Virus record (IMG/VR): IMGVR_UViG_3300020455_000008
Location: 1-64,000 of that record
Source: a virus
Reading direction: 5' to 3' (one strand)
Length of the DNA: 64,000 bases
Shown: piece by piece, positions 35,833-43,943 of the stretch
How the letters are laid out: each line of letters starts with the position of its first letter
Numbering within the stretch: position 1 is the stretch's first letter
Position numbers and translations under genes: made by a program
The notes under the pieces: model-generated
Seen by the model: only the letters and a program-made list of their open reading frames with translations
What the model was told of the DNA's origin: nothing
The model's database searches: none

Positions 35833-36103
35833 TGACACAAAAGAGATAAACTTAAGAGTTGCGGGTCGTAGCGACCCTAGCTCAGTGGCGGGTAGTACCG
35901 TCAAAAACATAAATGAAAATAGAAGCGTAACACTAACTGCCATTGGTGCTGGTGCTGTTAATCAGATGTTAAAGGCTGTAACCATTGCACGTTCAATGGC
36001 AGCAAGCAGTGGCTCAGACCTTTACTTTACTAGTGGCTTTGCTACCGAAATTATAAATGGAGAAGAGAAGACTGCTATGCGGATCTTCGTAAAGAAAAGA
36101 TAA
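35825..36103 (+). CDS. SpoVS/Alba-superfamily protein
   Basis: A 92-aa protein with the full SpoVS pattern: SDPSSVAGSTV (usual SsPnsVAGAlA), TAIGAGAVNQMLKAVTIARS (usual AIGAGAlNQAvKAVAIARg), SGSDLYFTSGF and INGEEKTAMRIFVKKR (usual IdGeErTAIkLiVepr). SpoVS belongs to the Alba superfamily of small nucleic-acid-binding dimers and is known from sporulating Firmicutes and Thermus. In a phage it is unexpected. It sits next to the Cas4-like and ParB-like genes, suggesting a nucleoid or DNA-handling role. Confidence 0.85.
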   Translation: MDNDTKEINLRVAGRSDPSSVAGSTVKNINENRSVTLTAIGAGAVNQMLKAVTIARSMAASSGSDLYFTSGFATEIINGEEKTAMRIFVKKR

Positions 36104-36426
36104 TGTTTACAGTAACGTATAAAATGCAAATGCCTAGTGGTATTTTGATTTTCGAGATAGATCTAATGATAGAGCGTTTAAATGAGGGTGTAGGCTATGA
36201 AGCGCCACTTTTAAAACAAGCCCTAACTGATTGGTGGGAAGACCCTAACTCACCACGAAGAAGCCCTGAAGAGGCTTGTTTGGGAGCGTGGGCTACGGTC
36301 ACTGACCACCTAGTCGCTAAACGAGAGCACCCTAGAGTCCAGTGTTCTCGGATAAGCGTAGACACTTCAGGACAAAAAATAACCTTTCAACCCACAGAAG
36401 ACGTTTGGAGTGATGTAAATGTCTGA
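36103..36426 (+). CDS. Unknown protein, recombination block
   Basis: A 107-aa protein coupled by 1-nt and 8-nt overlaps to its neighbours. It contains DWWEDPNSPRRSPEEACLGA and a C-terminal beta strand pair. No domain recognised and no membrane segment. Confidence 0.5.
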   Translation: MFTVTYKMQMPSGILIFEIDLMIERLNEGVGYEAPLLKQALTDWWEDPNSPRRSPEEACLGAWATVTDHLVAKREHPRVQCSRISVDTSGQKITFQPTEDVWSDVNV

Positions 36427-36829
36427 ATACAGAGAAAATGACGATAATGTTGAAGTAGAAACTCTTGAGACTGCTTCTGAAGAGACACAAGAAGAGACAC
36501 AAGAGACAGACTTTAATCCTACTAATCCCGATCTCACTGAGAATCAGATTGACGATGACATTGTGACCGCAGTGTTACTTGTTAAAAATCGACAAGGGGC
36601 TGTGCTGCCAGTGACCAATCTTCAATCCCTGAAGATGGATAGGCAAGCTAATGCACATGAGGTTCTGAGAATGTGTGCAGATGTTCAAGATCAAATCAGT
36701 GCGATTCGAGTAGTTGGGGAGCTTGCCCAAATCTTCCAACATCTTAACCAGCAGAGTCTCAGCACAGTGGCTAATCTGTTAAATGTAAAAATGAATGAGA
36801 GTGTGGGTGCAACCAGCTCTGAGAGTTGA
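36419..36829 (+). CDS. Acidic protein, unknown
   Basis: A 136-aa protein. The first 45 residues are very acidic and Thr/Glu-rich (EETQEETQETDF), probably disordered or DNA-mimicking. The C-terminal 90 residues are helical (LRMCADVQDQISAIRVVGEL). It ends the operon that starts at 30951. Function unknown. Confidence 0.5.
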   Translation: MSEYRENDDNVEVETLETASEETQEETQETDFNPTNPDLTENQIDDDIVTAVLLVKNRQGAVLPVTNLQSLKMDRQANAHEVLRMCADVQDQISAIRVVGELAQIFQHLNQQSLSTVANLLNVKMNESVGATSSES

Positions 36830-36854
36830 TTGTAATATGCTATAGTGACATACT
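36826..36854 (+). promoter_or_regulatory. Sigma70-like promoter with TGACA/TGTCA operator
   Basis: TTGATT (36826-36831), 17 bp, CATACT (36849-36854). The -10 lies inside an inverted repeat TGACA-TAC-TGTCA (36846-36858). ATG 36872 follows with AGGAGG at 36861-36866. Confidence 0.5.
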
Positions 36855-36871
36855 GTCAATAGGAGGTCACT

Positions 36872-37261
36872 ATGGCAAAGAAATATAAAGATGAATGGTT
36901 TATTCCCCCACAGGGAGTACGCAACTCTGCTGAACGAGGTCTAAAGAACCGCAAAAAATATGGTAGGGGTGGACTCTCTAATAAACAGGCTTCAGAGCAA
37001 GGTATTGGCTCGGGTGTCCAACGTGCTGTCAATCTCAAGAATGGGAACAAGGTCTCTCCACAAACAATTAAGCGCATGAAAAGCTTCTTTGCTAGGCATG
37101 AGAAGAATAAAAACTCTCGTAAGCCCGATGGTACACCTGGTGCTGGGAAAATAGCTTGGGATCTTTGGGGTGGGAATCAAGGTAAGCGTTGGGCTGAATC
37201 TGTTGACCGAAAAATGAAAAGAGCAGATGAACAAGCTAAGAAGTCCAAAATTAAACGATAG
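36872..37261 (+). CDS. Basic conserved phage-type protein (WGG..G..W motif)
   Basis: A 129-aa, Lys/Arg-rich protein. The pattern QGVRNSAERGLKNRKKYGRG, TIKRMKSFFARHEKNK and KIAWDLWGGNQGKRWAES occurs in many phage proteins of unknown function, sometimes fused to head-morphogenesis or protease domains. It is a stand-alone version here. Basic charge suggests nucleic acid contact. It is transcribed from its own promoter and followed by a palindrome array. Confidence 0.6.
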   Translation: MAKKYKDEWFIPPQGVRNSAERGLKNRKKYGRGGLSNKQASEQGIGSGVQRAVNLKNGNKVSPQTIKRMKSFFARHEKNKNSRKPDGTPGAGKIAWDLWGGNQGKRWAESVDRKMKRADEQAKKSKIKR

Positions 37262-37271
37262 AAAGTATCTA

Positions 37272-37372
37272 TAAAATCTATCGATAAAATTTAACTAAGA
37301 ATTTTACGGTAAAATCTATCGATAGATTTTTTCATTTTGGTAACTTTGTATAAAATCTATCGATGAATTTTA
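37272..37372. repeat. Three phased palindromes AAAATCTATCGAT(A/G)NATTTT
   Basis: Copies begin at 37272, 37310 and 37351 (spacings 38 and 41 bp). The middle copy (37311-37330) is a perfect 20-bp palindrome centred on TATCGATA. The array fills the gap before the 37429 gene and abuts a TATAAT at 37384. It looks like an operator or ParB-type centromere cluster. Confidence 0.75.
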
Positions 37373-37383
37373 TACAAGCCGCT

Positions 37384-37428
37384 TATAATATATATATATA
37401 TATAAGATAAACTATATAAGAGTAGACA
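37384..37428 (+). promoter_or_regulatory. TATAAT-containing AT tract before 37429 gene
   Basis: TATAAT at 37384-37389 is followed by an alternating TA run to about 37403. The -35 position would fall in the third palindrome, so promoter use is probably controlled by whatever binds the array. Confidence 0.4.
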
Positions 37429-38811
37429 ATGAAAATTTATCTGAGTGGAGTAGTGAGGAAAGATCGCTTAGGTCTTTTGATTGAAGCTGGTATTCAAAAC
37501 GTGGTTATTGACTACTCAGTAGCTAAGGGCTTCTCAGTTCAAGAGTTTGAGCAGATTGCCAATCACTTTGATAGCATAATGTTAGAATATGACCTCTCCA
37601 GTCAGTGGTCTAAGATCAAATATCTGTGGACCAGCTCAGACTTACGTCATGCAAAAGATATTGAAAAGCATGGTTCACTAGAAGAAGCACAAACTTATCA
37701 CATACAGAGAATCACTAAACGTGTAGCAGATTACTTTATCTTTGCTCAGTCTATTCAGCACGTAGTGGACGTGGTATGGACACCCCATTTACCTATTGAG
37801 TATGAGTTTGAACCTAACGAAAGTATTGAACAGCAAAAAATAGGGAGACTAAAAAAAGTTTTCAAAAACTTTTCTGACTATATTTACAACTGTTCTCACA
37901 TAGGTATTCCCAATGATGTTGGGTTACAAGACGTTAAAGACGAAATAAAGCCCCATATTGCTTCTCTAAAGTCGTTTGGGATAAAAACACATAGGTGGGG
38001 TAGGGCTGACAAAGAAACAGCTCTCACAGGCCTATTTTGGAGTTCGTCCTCTTCTAACTGGGTAAGTGGGTCAAAACATGGGGTCACTTTTGAGTACGTA
38101 GGAAATCTAAAGCTAACTACGTATCATGGGTCTAAGGGTTCGGGTAAACAGATTAGAACTAAGCTCAAATCAAAATGTGAAACAATTGGACTTGACCACA
38201 ATCTCTTAATGAACGATGACCGTAAGACTGTAAATTTATGGAATCTACATCAATGGAAGCTTTTGTCTAAAGATGTAGATTTTGTTAGTGGGTACTGGTC
38301 GACGAGGGAGCGGGATGTGAAAGATAAACAGCTTAGTGTTATACAAAATAACTCAAATTCTCAGCTTGCAACTCAAGACCAAATTGGCTCATACTTACGG
38401 AATTGTAATTCATGCTACCTAAGCGCAACTTGCCCAGTATACGAGTCGGATTCGACTTGTAAGATAACGTCTACACCGAAGGTTGAGACACCTAATGACG
38501 TGCAGGCTCTACTCAATCAAGTGATTCAGATCCAAGGGGAGAGAGTTCTTTTTGCTTCTATGTCAGAGCGAATTCAGAACGCTGGAATCAACCCCGAAGT
38601 CTCCAAGGAAATGGAGACACTTACAAAACTAATGAAAGACGCTAAAGAGATCACCTCCGTTGGTGGGGGTGACGAAGTTACGATTCGAGCTAAGGGGTCG
38701 GGTGTCATATCGAGATTGTTTGGCGGATATGGGCGCAGTGGTGGTGGTTCAAAACCATCTACATCGGAGACTATAATAGATGTCTCCCCAATGGAGTCAA
38801 AGGATGACTAG
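37429..38811 (+). CDS. TIM-barrel-like protein, possibly TGT/DpdA-related (tentative)
   Basis: A 460-aa protein. The start MKIYLSGVVRKDRLGLLIEA and the segment GIKTHRWGRADKETAL followed by LFWSSSSSNWVSGSKHG recall the TGT-like family (usual giKvHgfG...l..yp.~SvDSssW..G), which inserts deazaguanines into DNA or tRNA. Residues about 315-345 add four Cys (NCNSCYLSATC, then C) as a likely zinc site. A Gly-rich basic tail follows. No other preQ0-pathway gene is visible in this window, so the DNA-modification idea is a hypothesis. A dispersed-motif copy lies inside (37850-37873). Confidence 0.35.
   Translation: MKIYLSGVVRKDRLGLLIEAGIQNVVIDYSVAKGFSVQEFEQIANHFDSIMLEYDLSSQWSKIKYLWTSSDLRHAKDIEKHGSLEEAQTYHIQRITKRVADYFIFAQSIQHVVDVVWTPHLPIEYEFEPNESIEQQKIGRLKKVFKNFSDYIYNCSHIGIPNDVGLQDVKDEIKPHIASLKSFGIKTHRWGRADKETALTGLFWSSSSSNWVSGSKHGVTFEYVGNLKLTTYHGSKGSGKQIRTKLKSKCETIGLDHNLLMNDDRKTVNLWNLHQWKLLSKDVDFVSGYWSTRERDVKDKQLSVIQNNSNSQLATQDQIGSYLRNCNSCYLSATCPVYESDSTCKITSTPKVETPNDVQALLNQVIQIQGERVLFASMSERIQNAGINPEVSKEMETLTKLMKDAKEITSVGGGDEVTIRAKGSGVISRLFGGYGRSGGGSKPSTSETIIDVSPMESKDD
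37850..37873 (-). repeat. Dispersed 24-bp motif, intragenic copy K
   Basis: Core AGTTTTCAAAAACTTT within the coding sequence of the 37429 gene. It keeps the core but not the ATAG end; it may be a chance AT-rich match. Confidence 0.4.
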
Positions 38812-41788
38812 AAAATACTTCAGAAACGATCTAGGAGAACTTGTTTATCTACGCTCATATGCACGTTGGCTTGAGTCTGAGCATAGACGAGAGACTTGGA
38901 ATGAAACCGTCAGTCGTGTAATGAGTTTCTTGTTTAAGGATTCACCCGTCCAGCAAGAAGAGATAGACCTCATCGAAGAAATGATTTTAGAGCAGCAAGT
39001 TATGCCTTCTATGCGTTCATTGTGGGCGAGTGGAGACTTTGCTTCTGTTGATAATACTGCAATCTATAACTGCTCATTCCTACCCATCGATAACCTAAGA
39101 GCCTTCTGTGAGTTAATATACATCCTAATGCAAGGTACAGGCGTAGGTTTTTCGGTAGAGGGTAAGTTTGTTAATAAGCTACCTACTGTAGCCCAAATAG
39201 ATGATACGCAGGTCGCTTCCCATCAAGTGGGGGATAGTGCTACTGGTTGGGCAGACGCAGTTTTTTTCGTAGTTACTCATGCGTGGAAGGGCTACGGCTC
39301 TATTGAGCTAGACTACTCACTTGTTAGGCCAAGAGGTAGTCGCTTAGTTACCAAGGGTGGAAGAGCAAGTGGCCCAGAGCCATTGAAAGCTGCCATCGAG
39401 TTCTTGATTGAGACTATCTACTCTGCTGAGGGAAGACAGCTCACAACCCTAGAAGTTTACGATATGTGTTGCTCTTTAGCAGAAGTAGTAGTCGTAGGGG
39501 GTGTTAGACGTTCAGCTATGATCTCGTTTAGCGATCCCGATGATGAGTCAATGCGTCACGCCAAAGATTGGAAACGAGGTAACTTCCCACTCAAACGATA
39601 TATGAGTAATAACAGTGCGTACTTCCAAGAAAGGCCAAGCAAAGAGGTCTTCGATAGGGAGTGGACACAACTCGCAGAGTCGGGGAGTGGTGAACGAGGT
39701 CTATCTATAGACAACTGGCATAGATATGCCCCAAGACCACAGGGTGGCACTCGATCTAACCCCTGCGTGACAGGCGATACTAGAGTTATGACAGAGGATG
39801 GCTTTATTCAGATAAAAGACTTCCTTAATGACCCTAAGACTTTAGTGATCGATTCTCGATTTGGTACTGAGAAGCAGGGTTATACTAGTGATAAAGGCGC
39901 TTTCATCACGGGTGAAAAGCAAGTGTTTAAATTAACTACAAAGCAAGGTTACGAAGTTAAGCTAACGGCAGATCACCGAGTTATGACCTCTAAGGGTTGG
40001 GTAGAAGCAAAAGATCTTGAGCTAGGTGATAAAATTCACATATGTAATAATGGCGGGATGTTTGGGTCTGAGGGCAATGAGGAGATAGGTGCTATTGCGG
40101 GGTGGTATGCAGGTGATGGAACTATTGCTGATGGAAGCCCAAGGTTATACTTCTACCACGAAGATAGAACTCTTACTTCTTACTTCAAGAGCTGCATAGA
40201 GAGCGTTGTGGGGCACGAGGTTAATATCTCTGAATATCTTCCTACCAAGCGAGAGCACATAGAATCGGCTTCTTTGAGAGACTACTTGCCTACTGATGAC
40301 CGAACTAAAGTTCCAGAGATAATTTGGAGAGGAACAGAAAAATGCCAAAAGTCTTATCTGTCGGCTCTGTTCTCAGCAGATGGCTGTGTGCTAGGCGACT
40401 TGAAAAAGGGCGCTTCCATTCGACTGCACTCAACTAAAATTGGTCATCTGAAGGACGTGCAGCAAATATTATTAAACTTTAATGTTTATTCAAAGATATA
40501 CACAGGTCGAATGAAAGAGGGCTTTAGGATAATGCCCGATGGTAAGGGGGGGTTGAAGAACTATTACTGTAAGGAATCAGCAGAGCTGATGATCTCTTGT
40601 AAAAGTTTGGTCACATTTTCACAAAGGATTGGGTTTATGCGACAGGATAAGCAAGAAGCCCTTAACTCGATTATTGACTCTTACAAGAGAAGACCTAATG
40701 CAGATAAGTTTGTCGCAGACTTTACGGGGCTTGAGCCTTTGGGGGTAGAGACTGTGTATGATTTGACTGAAGAGACTACACATTCCTTTATTGCAAATGG
40801 ATTAGTCGTCCATAACTGCCATGAAATTGGTTTAAGATTTAGAGAATCAAATGACCCTTGGTCGGGCGAAGGTGGGGGCGGTCAGTTCTGCAATCTCAGT
40901 GCTGTAGTTGTTCGCCCTGAAGACACATTAGATACACTAAAGCTAAAGGTGAGACTTGCTACGATCATTGGTTGTACTCAAGCTCAATTTACTAATTTTC
41001 CATATTTGCGCCCCGCCTGGAGAGAGCTATGTGAAGAGGATAGATTAATTGGTGTGGACCTAACTGGTCAATGTGACCATCCAACTCTGTTAGATAATGT
41101 AGAAAACCTATCCATATTAAACGATGTGGCAATCTCTACAGCTAGTGAACTTTCTGAAATGTTGGGTATTAATATGCCAGCAGCAGTAACTTGCGGTAAA
41201 CCAAGTGGCAACACCTCCCAAATGGTGGATTGTGCAAGTGGTTTCCATCCTCGTTACAGTGATTATTATTTTAGGCACGTTCGAGTTAGTGCAGATGATC
41301 CACTCTCAGCATTATTGAAGTCTGAAGGTGTACCTATGTTTCCTGAAGTAGGTCAAGAGAATCTTGATGAAAAAGATGTTAAAACATGGGTAGCACGTTT
41401 CCCCGTTAAGTCACCTAGTGGTTCGATGACTCGTAACGATGAGAGTTCATTTGATCAAATGGAGCGTTATCTGACAATAATGAAGGGTTGGTGTAGGGAT
41501 CGAGGTCACAATCAATCAGCTACCATTTATGTAAAAGAGGACGACTGGGGTAAGGTGGGTGAATGGGTTTGGGATAACTTTGACGACATCGTTGGGCTAT
41601 CATTCCTACCTTACGATGGCGGTAACTATAAATTAGCGCCCTACGAAGAGATCTCTCAAGATGAATATGAGGACTGCATATTAGACTTCCCAAATATTGA
41701 TTTCCAAAAGCTTTCTGAATTTGAAGATTTTGATCAAGGACAAGGTTCTACTGAGTTAGCTTGCACAGGTGGAACGTGTGAACTATAG
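38804..41788 (+). CDS. nrdJ: Adenosylcobalamin-dependent (class II) ribonucleotide reductase with intein
   Basis: Start chosen at ATG 38804 (GGAG 7 nt upstream, 8-nt overlap with the previous gene); ATG 38780 is an alternative. After removing the intein the enzyme is about 643 aa, a monomeric B12-dependent RTPR type: ATIIGCTQAQFTNFPYLRPA, AVTCGKPSGNTSQMVDCASG and RHVRVSADDP are family hallmarks. The exteins rejoin as RSNPC-HEI, the active-site loop. The C-terminus ACTGGTC supplies the redox Cys pair. It makes dNTPs from rNTPs for phage replication and depends on host cobalamin. Confidence 0.9.
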   Translation: MTRKYFRNDLGELVYLRSYARWLESEHRRETWNETVSRVMSFLFKDSPVQQEEIDLIEEMILEQQVMPSMRSLWASGDFASVDNTAIYNCSFLPIDNLRAFCELIYILMQGTGVGFSVEGKFVNKLPTVAQIDDTQVASHQVGDSATGWADAVFFVVTHAWKGYGSIELDYSLVRPRGSRLVTKGGRASGPEPLKAAIEFLIETIYSAEGRQLTTLEVYDMCCSLAEVVVVGGVRRSAMISFSDPDDESMRHAKDWKRGNFPLKRYMSNNSAYFQERPSKEVFDREWTQLAESGSGERGLSIDNWHRYAPRPQGGTRSNPCVTGDTRVMTEDGFIQIKDFLNDPKTLVIDSRFGTEKQGYTSDKGAFITGEKQVFKLTTKQGYEVKLTADHRVMTSKGWVEAKDLELGDKIHICNNGGMFGSEGNEEIGAIAGWYAGDGTIADGSPRLYFYHEDRTLTSYFKSCIESVVGHEVNISEYLPTKREHIESASLRDYLPTDDRTKVPEIIWRGTEKCQKSYLSALFSADGCVLGDLKKGASIRLHSTKIGHLKDVQQILLNFNVYSKIYTGRMKEGFRIMPDGKGGLKNYYCKESAELMISCKSLVTFSQRIGFMRQDKQEALNSIIDSYKRRPNADKFVADFTGLEPLGVETVYDLTEETTHSFIANGLVVHNCHEIGLRFRESNDPWSGEGGGGQFCNLSAVVVRPEDTLDTLKLKVRLATIIGCTQAQFTNFPYLRPAWRELCEEDRLIGVDLTGQCDHPTLLDNVENLSILNDVAISTASELSEMLGINMPAAVTCGKPSGNTSQMVDCASGFHPRYSDYYFRHVRVSADDPLSALLKSEGVPMFPEVGQENLDEKDVKTWVARFPVKSPSGSMTRNDESSFDQMERYLTIMKGWCRDRGHNQSATIYVKEDDWGKVGEWVWDNFDDIVGLSFLPYDGGNYKLAPYEEISQDEYEDCILDFPNIDFQKLSEFEDFDQGQGSTELACTGGTCEL
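39764..40816 (+). mobile_element. LAGLIDADG intein inside ribonucleotide reductase
   Basis: A 351-aa in-frame intein. Block A is CVTGDTRVMTEDGF, starting with the nucleophilic Cys. Block B is YEVKLTADHRVMTSKGW. Two LAGLIDADG motifs are IAGWYAGDGTI and YLSALFSADGCV. Block F/G is TVYDLTEETTHSFIANGLVV ending in His-Asn, followed by the +1 Cys. It is inserted directly before the Cys of the NPCxEI active-site loop, so the enzyme is inactive until splicing. The endonuclease motifs keep their Asp residues, so homing activity is possible. Confidence 0.92.
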
Positions 41789-41844
41789 AAACTGTAAGAA
41801 ATCTCAGTTATTATGCAACGTCAATATATTTTTGAGGTTGTGTA

Positions 41845-43266
41845 ATGAAATGGTTAAAAAAGAGACAGGCGGCTGAAGCACTAGGTATACCACCAAGACG
41901 TGTGAGGACTTTGGCAGACAAGGGAGCACTGCCTGTTCGATACGAAGGTCACCATAAATACTATGGTATTATTGATTCTAATGAAGATGTTGAAGAGATA
42001 GAAACTAAAGCTAAAGCAGAGTTTTTTGAAAAACCTTCAGACAAGTACATATTCGATACTTCCAGTGATACATACTTGTTTTTTGGTCTACCCGATCAGC
42101 CACCCGTTGTTCGTGTGAGTCGAGAAAGGGTAGACTCACTGATTAGAGATTATTCTAATGAAACTGGTGGCGCTACTATAAACCAACTTGCGGGAAAATA
42201 TGAGCTTTCAAGAGCTACAATAAAGTCTATAATTTCTTGGCTTGGTAAAACGCACGACTCTGCACCGTTTTCTGACGAGACTTTAGCTATGACAGAAGAA
42301 GATGAGTTAGCAACATCTGTCCTAAAGGCTAAAGAGCAACGTGTACTTGTGAAAGCGCAAAAAAAACGGTTACGAAGACATGAAGCAGTATTAGATAATG
42401 AAGATTGGATTCGCCATTTTCTCAAAGATTTGATGAATACTATACCTGAACACAAAGCTGCTAAACCTAAGAAAAAGAAAAGATCATCTAGTAACCCATA
42501 CATAGCTGTTTTGGGTTTAACAGATCTACATATAGGTAAGAGAGGGATTGATGGTTTCAACTCTCAAGTGGCCGCAGATAGAGCGATTAGAACTGTAACC
42601 GAAGCTGCGAAGTCTGCGAACTCTATGTGGGGCACTCCCGAGTACTTTGTGATAACGTGTGGTAGTGATATGTTGCACGTAGATAACTACCAGGGAACTA
42701 CCCAAAAAGGTACACCAATGGACACCGACATAGACGCTGTAGATATGATGTCTATCGCATATCGAACAATGGAGTATCTAGTGTTGCACTTACAGAGCTA
42801 CGCACCCGTAAAAGTTGTGGCTATGACAGGTAACCACGACCGTATGTTAAGCGCATTGCTAGGCATGATGATTGACGCTAGATTCCATGATGATGATAGT
42901 ATTGAAGTTTTAGACGGTAGTCGTGGAAGTGCATATATTCGGTATGGCGACTCGCTTCTCGGTTTCAATCATGGTGACTCTATCAAGCCCCATAATCTAC
43001 CTAGTGTAATGTCTGCTGAACGCCCAAAGGACTGGGGGGAGTGTGATGGTAACTGGGAATGGTTCTGTGGGCATTTACACTCATTAGTCTTAAGAGTTAG
43101 TGAGTATAATGGTTGTCGAGTGTGGACAATGCCCGCACTCAGTGGTACTGATAGATGGCATAAGTTAAACGGTTACTCCTTCAATAGAAAACAACTAGCT
43201 ATGTTTAGAGTAGAACCTAAAAATGGTGTGACCGCTATAGAATTAATTGAAGGTACTGATGAGTAA
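41845..43266 (+). CDS. HTH–calcineurin-like phosphoesterase fusion
   Basis: A 473-aa protein. Residues 1-45 resemble a MerR/excisionase winged helix (KRQAAEALGIPPRRVRTLAD). A second HTH lies near residues 95-130 (INQLAGKYELSRATIKSIIS). A basic linker KPKKKKRSSS follows. The C-terminal half has all metallophosphoesterase motifs: LTDLHIGKRG (DxH), CGSDMLHVDN, AMTGNHDRML (GNHD), NHGDSIKPHN and FCGHLHSLV (GHxH). It is an Mre11/SbcD-type fold targeted to DNA, probably a nuclease acting in repair or host DNA degradation. The stop overlaps thyX by 8 nt. Confidence 0.8.
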   Translation: MKWLKKRQAAEALGIPPRRVRTLADKGALPVRYEGHHKYYGIIDSNEDVEEIETKAKAEFFEKPSDKYIFDTSSDTYLFFGLPDQPPVVRVSRERVDSLIRDYSNETGGATINQLAGKYELSRATIKSIISWLGKTHDSAPFSDETLAMTEEDELATSVLKAKEQRVLVKAQKKRLRRHEAVLDNEDWIRHFLKDLMNTIPEHKAAKPKKKKRSSSNPYIAVLGLTDLHIGKRGIDGFNSQVAADRAIRTVTEAAKSANSMWGTPEYFVITCGSDMLHVDNYQGTTQKGTPMDTDIDAVDMMSIAYRTMEYLVLHLQSYAPVKVVAMTGNHDRMLSALLGMMIDARFHDDDSIEVLDGSRGSAYIRYGDSLLGFNHGDSIKPHNLPSVMSAERPKDWGECDGNWEWFCGHLHSLVLRVSEYNGCRVWTMPALSGTDRWHKLNGYSFNRKQLAMFRVEPKNGVTAIELIEGTDE

Positions 43267-43903
43267 TATTGAAGTTTTAGATAAAGGTTTTGTAAAACTA
43301 ATAGATGTGATGGGTTCGGATAAAAGCGTAGTCAACTCAGCTAGGATAAGCTTTGCAAAACAAGTAGAAGATATTGGTGCTAGGGATGAAAAACTCATTC
43401 GTTACCTATGGGAGCATAAGCACACTAGCCCCTTTCGTCATGCTACATTACAATTTCATATTAAAGCGCCGCTCTTTGTATTACGTCAGTGGATGAAACA
43501 CCAAGTGGGCTGCGCATGGAATGAAGTGAGTGGGAGGTATGTCGAGTTCAATAGTGAATTCTATCTGCCTAATAATTGGCGTGAGCAACATGAGTCAAAT
43601 AAACAGGGTTCAAAAGGATCTGTTGATGATCAAGAAAAAGCTGGGCTTACCTATGTTGACTCTATGCATTTCTCTATCAATCGTTACTTAGAGCTTTTAG
43701 ATCTAGGAGTGTGTAAAGAGCAAGCGAGGATGGTGCTGCCGCTATCGTTGTATACGGAGTGTTATTGGACCGCAAGTTTACAAGCAGTTATGCATTTCCT
43801 TGAGCTACGAGAGGACTCCCACTCACAGTGGGAGATACAGCAATACGCTAATGCAGTACGCTCTTTAAGTTCCTCTCATTTTCCAATAACTCTATCTCTG
43901 TAA
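43259..43903 (+). CDS. thyX: Flavin-dependent thymidylate synthase
   Basis: A 214-aa ThyX from ATG 43259. KHTSPFRHATLQFHIKAPLF and RQWMKHQVGCAWNEVSGRYV match the signature region. The usual RHR of the RHRx7S motif reads KHQ here. The C-terminal WTASLQAVMHFLELREDSHS followed by QWEIQQYA matches the family's R....aQ.EIr.yA element. It methylates dUMP using folate and FADH2, pairing with RNR for dTTP supply. Confidence 0.9.
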   Translation: MSNIEVLDKGFVKLIDVMGSDKSVVNSARISFAKQVEDIGARDEKLIRYLWEHKHTSPFRHATLQFHIKAPLFVLRQWMKHQVGCAWNEVSGRYVEFNSEFYLPNNWREQHESNKQGSKGSVDDQEKAGLTYVDSMHFSINRYLELLDLGVCKEQARMVLPLSLYTECYWTASLQAVMHFLELREDSHSQWEIQQYANAVRSLSSSHFPITLSL

Positions 43904-43943
43904 TCTGATAAAATCTCTCGTAACATTTTATGAGGGAGATTCT

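Noticed and set aside
37384-37403. TA dinucleotide run as a meaningful microsatellite
   Set aside because: Short and within a promoter-like AT tract; explained by promoter melting.
42150-42560. 136-codon antisense frame inside the phosphoesterase gene
   Set aside because: No ribosome-binding site, shadow of a well-supported gene.
43905-43935. Fourth copy of the TATCGATA palindrome (ATAAAATCTCTCGTAACATTTTAT)
   Set aside because: Only the outer AAAATCT/ATTTT part matches; the ATCGAT centre is absent.
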